Below, one piece after another: positions 19,843 to 27,819 of a stretch of DNA of 27,819 nucleotides. The DNA lies in the NCBI GenBank assembly GCA_013423325.1, contig BLJB01000336.1, positions 1 through 27,819 of the forward strand. Direction: 5' to 3'. The first letter of the stretch is position 1; every line of letters begins with the position of its first letter. The notes below the pieces were generated by a model. The model did no database searches. It was not told the origin of the DNA and saw nothing but the letters and a program-made list of their open reading frames with translations. The position numbers and the translations under genes are program-made. The stretch is from Usnea hakonensis (lineage: Eukaryota > Ascomycota > Lecanoromycetes > Lecanorales > Parmeliaceae).

Positions 19843-20225
19843 CTAAGCCGAGCACGTTGTCTCTTTGTATCCAAACCGATCTGCCGTGACCTTATAGCTA
19901 TTGCTATCGTCTCCTTCAATGTATGGTATGGATAGCTCCTTCGCAACGTATTGAGCTACCGTGCTCTTGCCACATCCTGCTGGGCCTGTGATGATCCACA
20001 TGTGGCTGTGGTGGTGGGAAGCCAAGGCGGCATGAATCTGCTTGACAGAGCCAGTGGGTGCATAATCCATTGGTGAAGATGGCATGGGAAGGGTATGCTC
20101 TCCAGTGAGACCGAGCACTCTGCAGTGAGCGTTGCGTTAGTCTTCAACTCACCGTACCATTGGCCGTCATCGTGGGCGTCATCCCAGGCGAAATTGGCTG
20201 CAAGCTTGAGAGCATTGCTGCCCAT
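19843..20225 (-). pseudogene. Gluconokinase relic (P-loop kinase)
   Basis: The minus strand encodes HMWIITGPAGCGKSTVAQYV, KELSIPYIEGDD and then TADRF and TCSA, followed after a stop by LKAAS. In gluconate kinases the order is the P-loop GPAGCGKST, EGDD-H-P, T-D-x-D-R-W and TCSALK; here the H-P-x-x-N and K-M-x-x-G-I-P-L segment is deleted and the C-terminal half is missing. The frame can be carried up to an ATG at 20225 only with a 35-nt intron, which is too short to be convincing; the ATG at 20085 is the nearest in-frame start. The intact enzyme phosphorylates gluconate to feed the pentose phosphate pathway. Confidence 0.65.
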
Positions 20226-20585
20226 GGCTAGATCTAGTCTTTAAAAAAGCAGAAAAAAGACGTGTTGATTTGTTGAAGTGAATTAGTACTCGTCTCACTT
20301 TAAGATATAAGGTACGCGAGTATCTCCGTATTAGCGACCCCGGAGCTAATTGCTAGAATATACAAACATATCCAGCGCGAAGTCAGCAAAGGTGCCGGAA
20401 AAAATCACAATCTCTCGTACAATAATCTTTGGATTCTAATCAGATGAAGTCCCCCCTGTGTGGACTTTCCCAAGTAGCACTGCTCGGTCTTTTGGACTCA
20501 CCAATGCGCTCCCGAGCCTCAATTTTCCACCCTACCCATGAATCTCGGGTCATTTTCATCTCTCTGATGGTATGCTCATGGTTAC
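20226..20585. other. Gene-free spacer
   Basis: Contains the upstream flank of the gluconokinase relic and the 3' flank of the membrane-protein gene. Nothing else recognised. Confidence 0.4.
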
Positions 20586-21227
20586 CTACTGCATCTTCTC
20601 GCTTAACTTCATCGACGGCATGGTACCGTACACTCTGTTCGCCTTGATAACCCTATGCTCCACCGACTTCTCGTCCACACTGCCGAAGACCAATTCCAAA
20701 TGTTCACCATCACCCTCATCGTCGCGCATAGTCAGGACACGCACGGGCAGCTTGAAGATGTCGGATTCGGTAATGCCGGCGTAAGTGTTGCGGAGTGCTT
20801 TCGTGGGTGGTGAGTTGACTGCTAACGCTGTGACCTCCGCAATGGAGTCCCAGCAGGTAGAAGAGATTCCCGAGATACCTGCGTACATGATATGGGCAAT
20901 AGCAAAAGCACAACAGATACTGAGCAGACAGATTGCAAGATTTGGGATGGCGCCGTGTGTGCTGTAGGCATAGCCTTGAAAAACAGAAGACACGCGGAAT
21001 CTGACCCAAGTCCTGCTATCGCTAGCGTCAACTTCGACCATGTTACCTTTTCCAGAGAACCAGTAATTCCCATCGATACTGAAATAGCCATCGGGTTGCT
21101 TGAATTGTTTTATCTTGCCTTGCACCGTGCTTGTGGATCCGAGGCTGGAGAGGCCAATAGCCAACAAAGAAGCCAATATATCTTTGACGGTGGTTTTGGT
21201 ACGGATCGAGGTACTGTTCGAAGCCAT
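20586..21227 (-). CDS. Fungal membrane protein, C-terminal part with one transmembrane helix
   Basis: From the ATG at 21227 the frame gives 213 residues. It holds a polar N-terminus, a segment GYAYSTHGAIPNLAICLLSI that enters a transmembrane helix (about 97-117), then GISSTCWDSIAEVTALAVNS and RNTYAGI, and a cytosolic tail with LVFG. This is the C-terminal third of a large family of uncharacterised fungal membrane proteins, usually several hundred residues long with several helices. The frame continues upstream of the ATG as PSIPSLNTTLFHHL to a possible 3' splice site (GAAGTCAG) near 21280. No matching upstream exon was found before the inverted-repeat cluster at 21371. It may therefore be 5'-truncated. 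The readable part has no internal stop or frameshift. Confidence 0.55.
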   Translation of the reverse strand: MASNSTSIRTKTTVKDILASLLAIGLSSLGSTSTVQGKIKQFKQPDGYFSIDGNYWFSGKGNMVEVDASDSRTWVRFRVSSVFQGYAYSTHGAIPNLAICLLSICCAFAIAHIMYAGISGISSTCWDSIAEVTALAVNSPPTKALRNTYAGITESDIFKLPVRVLTMRDDEGDGEHLELVFGSVDEKSVEHRVIKANRVYGTMPSMKLSEKMQ

Positions 21228-21370
21228 CAGATGATGAAACAAAGTTGTATTTAACGAGGGAATCGAAGGATTGTGCTGACTTCAATGGGGGGTTTTCAAA
21301 GTACGTAGAGATATTTCTTCGCGGATTTCTGGCGAATCCGCTGACTTTGTTGTCCTCGGGAAATTCACTT

Positions 21371-21504
21371 ATCGTCCCCCGCTCTCGCTACGCCCATATG
21401 CTCATAGTAAGCGAGAGGGGAGGACGATTAGGGGGTAGGATTTTTTTCGCGGTTCCCTCATGAAACGGCTAGATCCGCTGGAGAACAGGGGGAAAAAATC
21501 CTAC
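21371..21504. repeat. Nested inverted repeats (foldback cluster)
   Basis: Arms ATCGTCCCCCGCTCTCGCTA (21371-21390) and TAAGCGAGAGGGGAGGACGAT (21408-21428, 21 bases, written here only to name it by position) form an imperfect 20-base hairpin with a 17-base loop. GTAGGATTTTTT at 21435 is perfectly inverted at 21493-21504. A smaller hairpin (GCGGATT/AATCCGC) lies at about 21330-21350. It could be a decayed foldback transposon or a transcribed stem-loop. No open frame. Confidence 0.6.
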
Positions 21505-22422
21505 ATTAAAAATCCCTCATATAGCTGTAGAAAATCTTCAACCTAAGCCTGAAGATCGCGTTGATATGCAAGACAACGGAGATAGAGTGGGCCACCTGTT
21601 TTTTGGGTTATACCAATACTTCGTCTTCATATCGCAAAGCGCGGCGTAGTGCTTGGATATGCATGGAAACCGCAGGGCCAGTGGCCGATCGAATCCACGC
21701 CCAAGCAGGAAAACGGCGCAGACTGGAGCTGAACGTGAGCGTAAATACCCCTTGCATCTCTCAGCCACCCAAAAAAGGCAGGCTTCTGTGCGGCATCAAT
21801 TTCGAGATGGAGAGCTTATGAGACGGAACATGGAAGGAGGGGTTGAAGTAACCAAAGGAAAAAAAACCGCACCAAGACTGCTGTAGTAGATCGATACAGC
21901 ATGCTGTATTGAGTCTTAATGCATGTCTACGATGGCTGACTCGTCCATTCGTAACAAAGCTGGCGCACCTCGCAGGTCGCCTTGGCGTTTTTACCACGGC
22001 GGGGTTGAAGGACGCTAGAGGCTTAGCCTTACTTCAATCCCGCGAGCTTCCATAAGCAGTGAACTGCGCGGATTGAAAGAATCATATTTTTATGCATTCC
22101 GTAGTGGAAGAAGGAGGGGTCGCTGAGTAATTGATCCCAGTCTGGCTGAAAGGATACGAAAGACTCTTGGATTGTGGGGAATTGTCCAAATTGTGATGGA
22201 GCATTGCAAGACATTATTACGGCTCATGTCGAGACAGACGGAAATAAGAATGAGGCAAGATGGCTTGCGATTAAGTATTGCCGCAGGCTCCTGCAGGATC
22301 GAATGCCCTAAACCCAAGCTGGGCGATTTCTTCGCAGATCAAGAGTGATGCGCCACTCAGGCAATTAGGGATCAGGAGCTCTGCCAGATTGGCCGCCGTA
22401 GCAGGCTGGGTAACTCGGCACC
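21505..22422. other. Gene-free region with a 16-base perfect palindrome
   Basis: Short frames on both strands show no domain. ATACAGCATGCTGTAT at 21894-21909 is a perfect palindrome, possibly fortuitous. No gene is supported. Confidence 0.35.
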
Positions 22423-22512
22423 GGGTTACAGCTCGGAAGGAGAACTTATCAGGCCTTCGCCCCCATTAAGGAAGTGATTGCATATCTAGCATGGTATTGG
22501 GTTACAGCTCGG
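22423..22512. repeat. Direct repeat of GGGTTACAGCTCGG
   Basis: The 14-base sequence occurs at 22423-22436 and again at 22499-22512, each followed by (A/C)AGG. The second copy abuts the palindromic cluster that starts at 22511. Confidence 0.7.
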
Positions 22513-22679
22513 CAGGGGTACAGACTAGTTCATCGGGGGTCAGACTAGTCGCATATGCCCACTACATGCTTTTTGACCTCTAATGAGGTCGAAACATACT
22601 GAGTATATCTATCTTACCCCCGATGAGGTGCATATACCGAGGATGTGCTGCTGTCCGATAAACTAGTTCTTGCCCCTGC
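22511..22679. repeat. Decayed long palindrome (foldback element)
   Basis: The centre is GACCTC-taat-GAGGTC (22575-22590), a perfect 6-base stem. Outside it TCATCGGGGGT (22530-22540) is perfectly inverted at 22616-22626. Further out GCAGGGGTACAGACTAGTT (22512-22530) is inverted at 22661-22679 with 15 of 19 positions matching. The inner arms are less conserved. The nested symmetry spans about 170 bases and suggests an old foldback or MITE-like insertion. There is no coding capacity. Confidence 0.65.
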
Positions 22680-23792
22680 AGAATTATATGCCCGCACCGT
22701 ATATCGGTTTCATTCCAGATAGACTCCAGTAGGGTCTCGGCGTTTTGCAACAGGCAACTACGTGAAAAATTCACCAGTAACACAGTTTGTTTGGTTCAAG
22801 CCCGTATTAAATCATCATCAATGATCTGACATCTACACATCAAGTATTTATACATGAAAAAATCACGGTACAGAAAAGGAACTCCCTCAAAAAGGCACGT
22901 GAGTTGATCGAGCACGCAACTTGATGGCTCCTCTATCTTGCGCGCATTAAACAGGTGCGAACTTCCTACCGTGAATGCTTGCATATGTCAGCCATATGTA
23001 TTCTGTGCCAAGATGCATGTACTCAGGATATGGTCACTCCCGCGGAACTATTGGAAATCCCCACCTACTTGTGAGCCTGGTCAATTACCCACCATTATGA
23101 ACAAGCCATGGACTCCACACCACAGCCACCCTAGCCACCCTGTGAGTATATTAAAGTCGCTGCCTTTTAGTATCCGAGACAGGATAGCTTGCAGTAGCTT
23201 GAGCCGGATGGCAGCTTTGATCGACCATCCATTTCAGCCATTCGATTTGAGGGGTCGAGCTGTGCAGATCATACGTCTAGCGGCCGTCAACACGGGGCAC
23301 CTTGCATGGAACGATGACCTCCCAACGGGTCAGAGGCCAGTGAGAAAAACAGAATGCCCAAATAATACGACCATGTCACTCCCAAGATCACCTTGCTCAA
23401 AGGAGTACTCATCAAAGACTGACTTGAATAGATGTAGAGGACACGACGACAAGGCCAAGTGGGGTCATGACGCTCCATTGCAACCAATAGGGTTTTGGGG
23501 ACACCACACTCGTGAGGCTGAATAAATTAAGCGAAATTGGCCAATTGCTGCGCGAATGCCAGCTCTCGGAAAACGCCTTGCTGCGGTCATTAAAGGTTGG
23601 CGGCTGCAATAGATATAAGGGCTATTGCCTTAATTCGTTACCTTTGCGTCCTTGTCGCTCAGTTTCAAACTCTCACCAGGAGTGTTCGATCATCAAGCGT
23701 CGCCTTCCACTCGACAAATTTTTACTATAGTCCGCCAGCGGGAGACCATACTGCTGTCCAGTCGCCTCTTTCCGAGAGTGTTCATCGGCAGG
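22680..23792. other. Upstream region of the CHAT-domain gene
   Basis: No gene is supported. The 195-codon plus-strand frame (22938-23525) has no domain and begins in a different context from the next gene. The stretch just before 23793 includes a pyrimidine-rich segment near 23649-23680, as is common upstream of fungal starts, so the CHAT promoter most likely lies here. Confidence 0.4.
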
Positions 23793-26035
23793 ATGAATCG
23801 GGCCATACTTGGGTCAATCGCTAAATACGATGAGTTTACTTTCAAAAAATCATTGAACGAAGGGTTCACACTGGGTGCAATCGAAGCAGCAGCACGAGAT
23901 GAAATCTCCGCTAACGCTAACAACAAAGCGGTCCAAAATAAGAAAATTGCACAAATGAACGCTGAGTATGAGGAAAGCGGCTTGAAGCTCGTCGTCCCTA
24001 CCTGCACCGCCGACACAGTCTGGAGGCTTGAAGGTATCTTGGATTCAAGACTCCAATCCTTCCGTTCACTCGAACAGGTGCACTCTATGTCGCACGCATC
24101 ATACTACTTGATTGGTTACGCTGCTGCTGGATTGTTCTATGGGAGCAACCCCGATGAGCTTGTGAACAATCGAATTCGTCGGATCAACCTGTATTATCAA
24201 GATGCTAGAGTCAGAGAACTCTCTCTTGCCGAGGCTATCAAGCAGCTTCCAGTTCAGAACCAATCCGCCGAGAGCTTTCTCACGAACTTGAAGCAGACTT
24301 TGCAGTCTTGTCACAGCCGCGTCACTATTCTGTTCCTTGCCGCATGCCCTGACAACGCAGTCAGAATCAGATCTGATAGAGAACAGCGCATTATCGAAGA
24401 AGAGTTGCGAAAGTCTATCTTTTCCGAGGCCTATAAGCTTCACGACGTGAAAAGTTGCAAAGTGAGGGATATTACCACTGCTCTTAGAAAGTTTAAGCCA
24501 TCAATTCTACACTTCAGCGGGCATGCTTCCAAGGACGGACTGGTCTTTGAGAACGAGCAGGGCGGGTTCGACGTCATCGACACAGAAAGATTGTCCTTAG
24601 TGATGAAGCAAGGAGCCAAAAACGGACTGCGGACCGTTGTACTAAATGCCTGCTCGACCGCCGAACAGTCTGACTGCATTGCAAACATTGTCGGATGCGT
24701 CATTGCCATGAAAGACGCCGTTAATGATACAGCATCTATCGACTTCATGCGAGTGTTCTACAGCTCCTTGGCAGAAGGTCATGAGGTTAGAGACGCATTC
24801 AAATGGGCGTCGGGTGACTCGGAACTTTTGTATCGTCCTGATATGATTTGTCCTCTCCTGATCACAGGAGGTACAAAGTCCAAGAAAGCCATCGAGGAGG
24901 CTCAGAAGAAGCCTACGAAGAAGGGCAGCAACCCGGTGCTCTCAGAAGGAAAAGTCGAGGTTGGCTCAGCTCAAGGCAAGGGACTGGTCGACAGTCCTAA
25001 TGACGACAGAAAGACTGCTTTGGTAGATACGAAAGTAGACGAAGACGAGTCAGAAGAGACAGATGATGGAGGTACGTAAATTACTCTGATGGCGTTGGCC
25101 TGACTGAAGTTGATTTAGACGGAAATGAGTTCTCAAGTGAAACAGAAGCCCTTGGATCGCTATCACTTTCAAAGACGGCACCAGCATCTGAAGACCCTCC
25201 GGCATCCAAAAATGCGCTAGCATTGGAGAAGAGTTTCGCAGCTGAGAACGCGCTGGCATCTGAAAAAATTCAGGCACCAGCTTCTAAGATGGGCGGAGTT
25301 GTATCACCTACAAACACAACAACAGAAGAAAAGCCTCCGGCATCCGACAATTCCCCAGCAACTGCGGGAAAAGCTTCAAAGATGGGTGGGACTTCATCAG
25401 TGGTAAAAATGAAATCATCTGAATCCGAGCAGCCGGGCCTCTCTATGATTGAGCAACTGAGCCTAAGATCCCGACTCAAAAAGAACGAGCACGGGCCCAA
25501 TGATACTGTGCTGGCGCCAAAGTCTTCTGCCAGTCCCAGTCCCAGTCCCAGCCCCAGCCCCAGACCAATTCTCAACGCCCAGGCACCACGACAAGCAAGC
25601 GCGCAAACAGGCAATGCGCCCAAGCTTAGGGATACTGGCTCCAATCGTCATCCTGGTGCGACAGCATCTGCTAGCAGGCCAACAAACAGTCCATTCCACA
25701 GACATCCATTATTTGAAGATCCATTTTTCAAAGATCCGTTCCTCGGTGGGTCAATCTTCAAAGACATGATATTGGATGGCTTCTTCGGGTCACGCAGATC
25801 GGCCTCGGCTCAAGCACGCCCAGCACAAAACCGTGGCTCAAATGCCTCGAATTCCCGAGGCGAGGTTCCAAAGGCGCAGCTTCGACCTTGTGACATTTGT
25901 AATAAGTCTCTGACCATGGAAGGCGGGCTGACATGCATTACATGTACGAAAGGCACGCAGATCGCTTGCGCATCGTGCGCTCCCAGATTGAAGTGCCTTG
26001 AAGACAAACATGAGGTGCGCCTGGTAGAGGTCTAA
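23793..26035 (+). CDS. CHAT-domain caspase-like protease with disordered linker and ZZ-like zinc finger
   Basis: Two exons (23793-25071 and 25119-26035, 47-nt intron with GTACGT donor) give 731 residues. The start is the ATG at 23793; the frame is open further upstream but has no other ATG. Residues 1 to about 140 are an unrecognised helical domain. About 176-362 is a CHAT (caspase HetF associated with TPRs) fold of the bacterial type: VTILFLAACPD, then ILHFSGHAS with the catalytic His244, then VVLNACSTAEQSD with Cys287, then FMRVFYSSLAEGHEVRDAF. Both catalytic residues are present. From about 375 to 675 the chain is low-complexity and rich in Ser, Pro, Ala and Lys, including PSPSPSPSP. The last 50 residues hold four Cys pairs or singles (C684, C687, C699, C702, C710, C713, C719) plus H724, resembling a ZZ-type zinc finger. 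CHAT proteases act in regulated cell death and immunity; the substrate here is unknown. It has no recognisable TPRs and no obvious partner next to it. Confidence 0.85.
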
Positions 26036-27410
26036 GTTCTTTAGGCTTCAAGCACTGACCAAGAGCAACAACATTACTGCTCCGCAAAAGTTCTTGCGCA
26101 CAATCTTCTGCTTTGATTTCATATCAGCTTAAATTGCTAGGAGGAGCTTGATGTTGAGATGAAAGTAGAATGACTTTTCCAAGGCACGTTTCTAAGGAAG
26201 AATTGTGAATCGCCTCGCACCCTTTGGTCAGGGATGGTTTTGAATGGAAGCTATTAATTAGCATTGCAATGCAACCTCATCTTATCTCTAAGATCGCCAT
26301 ATGACTGAAACTTTCGTGAAAAATTTTGTTTTTGTTCCGTCATCAAATCACCGAGGCTGCTACTAAGAGTAATTGAGCTTCGCTCTTGCGGTAGAGGGTT
26401 CCAAGGGGCGCAGTGCTTGCGAATAAGGATACTGCGGCATATGTTCCAGCAAGCTTGCTGTAGCGATAACGATCGAGCCAGAAGAGCTTAGAGTGCTGCT
26501 TGGCTTGCGTCTAGCATGTCAACACAACTTGTAAAGCCGCGGAGTATGTGCCTCCAACGTACAATTGATGGTCATTCATCACCAACTACGCCCTTAAAGG
26601 TTTTTTTGGATGACATACTCTGGCGCCATGATACTTCGCCTCCTCAGACTGCTTATTGAGCGCAACTTTCTTGGCCTTCTGCCACGTTACTCGAAGCATA
26701 GAGATCTGCGTTTCACGCAGAGTAGAATTGGTGACGAGGCTAACACTGGCAATAGAGCAATATCAAAAGGGAACGGCTGACCTTCCGAGCAATCCCAACT
26801 GCACGGCAATATACGGCCCAGGCACGCTGTCCTCAGTGCTAGGCCTGAACAACTTCGATTCCATCGCTTTTCTGATTCAATATAACCAGGGATCGGAACA
26901 CCAAGTCATAAATTTTTGGTATTTAATCGTCGTGTCGATAGGGCATAGAGAAGTGGCAAGATCGAAGCACACAACTTACTCACCAAGTTCCCCATTTGTG
27001 AAACTGATACAAGCTGTAGTGGACAAAGTGCTCGCCTATCATTTCGATGGTACGAAGATCAAAAGGAGTATTTGCTGGCCTTCGAACTGTGGAATTGGCC
27101 CAGACTATATACTACAGCGGCGCACACATCTAAGTACAAGAAGCTTCTACCGAGCTCGTAGCGAGCGCACTACGGCGGAATAATAATGCGGGCTCCGCAT
27201 GTGGCAGGAGTTGCCGAAAGATATGTTTAGTGTTCTCTAGGCAGCAGCCATTCCGTTGATTGGCCGTCAACTCTGCAATACAAAACGACTCGCACGCTAG
27301 CATGGTCGTCGGAAGCGCGCGCTATCTACATCTCGTTCTTGATTGTCCATCATCCACTGGATAAAGACGTGTCATAAGTCTAAGATTCATTGCCTTTAGA
27401 GAAAACTCCA
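26036..27410. other. Intergenic region, one uncertain open frame
   Basis: The 3' flank of the CHAT gene and the 5' flank of the next gene. A plus-strand frame of 175 codons (26656-27183) has no ATG at its ORF boundary and no recognised domain; I do not call it a gene. Nothing resembling a gasdermin-like partner was seen. Confidence 0.4.
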
Positions 27411-27819
27411 ATGCCCCGCAGTCGAAAGCGGCAGCTGTATGTTGAAGCAGAGCCTACGACTGACTCTTCACCGCCGCCCATCGCTAAACGACGAAAGCTC
27501 GAGAAGCAGCGACGACACAGGACACCCAGCTGGTTTTGGGACAATTTGTCACGCCAGTGGCTAACTCCTCGTACTCTTCGAGAGTTTGATCGAAGAACAG
27601 AGTGGCCTGCTGCTCCTTTGCCGCCTGATCGGACTGGCAAGGAAGACATTGACCTTGCACAGCTCAAGCTCTTCGCAAGACACGGTGGACCAAGCCTGGG
27701 GCACCTGAGAGCTGTAAGTTCCATCCAACCCTTTTGAAATTGCCTTCTGACTGTACACCAGTATCCAGAACCCGAAACCGCCGTTCCTTCCAATCGAACG
27801 ATGTCGTCAAGTCAATCAG
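27411..27819 (+). CDS. Fungal orphan-family protein, 5' part (runs off the right edge)
   Basis: The start is the ATG at 27411 (MPRSRKRQLY). The N-terminus is highly basic with KRRKLEKQRRHR, a plausible nuclear localisation signal. The block WFWDNLSRQWLTPRTLREFD, then DIDLAQLKLFARHGGPSLG, then HLRA matches the start of a very common Pezizomycete family of unknown function, whose distal part (beyond this window) carries a PD-(D/E)XK-like or related fold in some descriptions. A 48-nt intron (27714-27761, GTAAGT donor, CTGAC branch site) joins to YPEPETAVPSNRTMSSSQS. The exon runs past 27819. No defects are seen in the available part. Confidence 0.7.

Noticed and set aside
20118..20225. Extra N-terminal exon for the gluconokinase relic
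   Set aside because: Requires a 35-nt intron, shorter than fungal introns normally are, and the peptide has no counterpart in the family.
21894..21909. Perfect palindrome ATACAGCATGCTGTAT
   Set aside because: A single 16-base palindrome in non-coding DNA can be fortuitous; no associated operator or gene start.
22938..23525. 195-codon plus-strand frame before the CHAT gene
   Set aside because: Low-complexity, no domain, and no splice that would join it to the CHAT frame.
25500..25769. Plus-strand frame inside the CHAT gene's second exon
   Set aside because: A shadow of the Ser/Pro repeat coding in another frame.
26656..27183. 175-codon plus-strand frame between the CHAT gene and the last gene, considered as a gasdermin-like partner
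   Set aside because: Starts without ATG, has no recognisable fold or hydrophobic pattern of a pore-former, and no flanking splice signals were convincing.

Overview
This window looks like accessory, gene-graveyard DNA from a filamentous ascomycete, most likely a Pezizomycete of the Aspergillus/Penicillium type. The evidence is short introns (about 45-95 nt) with CTRAY-like branch points, fungal-specific gene families (PNP-NACHT/NB-ARC NLRs, WD40-repeat STAND receptors, a fungal dynamin, PD-(D/E)XK-like orphan families), a RIP-like decay signature in one pseudogene and an AT-rich island. I saw no tRNA or rRNA gene and no CRISPR-like array.

Layout. 1-165 is the broken start of a WD40-repeat array (minus). 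701-2194 (minus) is an intact two-exon gene of a fungal orphan family with a nuclease-like E-x-K motif and a GC-AG intron. 3125-5445 (plus) is a four-exon dynamin-like GTPase with two single-base frameshifts. 6621-7662 (minus) is a second PD-(D/E)XK-like fungal orphan gene whose upstream part carries an in-frame stop. 7925-8385 and 17413-17806 are about 90 percent identical inverted copies of one repeat, and they bracket about 9 kb. Inside that bracket lie a small F-box-like gene (9484-10193, minus), a decayed NLR (11037-13027, plus), a 5'-truncated rhodopsin-like membrane protein gene (13707-14337, minus), an AT-rich island (15110-15425), a second scrap of the NLR phosphorylase domain (about 16483-16545) and a short-chain dehydrogenase pseudogene with several CAA/CAG to TAA/TAG stops (16556-17280, minus).

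Right of the bracket are a truncated coiled-coil gene (17807-18623), a 375-bp MITE with about 100-bp terminal inverted repeats (18825-19200), relics of a carboxylesterase and a gluconokinase (19506-20225, minus), the C-terminal part of a membrane protein (20586-21227, minus) and two foldback/inverted-repeat clusters (21371-21504 and 22511-22679).

The most interesting intact gene is at 23793-26035 (plus). It encodes a 731-residue protein with a bacterial-style CHAT caspase-like protease domain (His244/Cys287), a long disordered Ser/Pro/Ala linker and a C-terminal ZZ-like zinc finger. CHAT proteases act in bacterial and fungal programmed cell death, so this is the best candidate for an immune or allorecognition effector here. 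The right edge (27411-27819) holds the first exons of another fungal orphan family.

The NLR, WD40, CHAT and dynamin content resembles a fungal immune/incompatibility neighbourhood, but most receptor genes here are broken. No operon-like cooperation can be shown from sequence alone.
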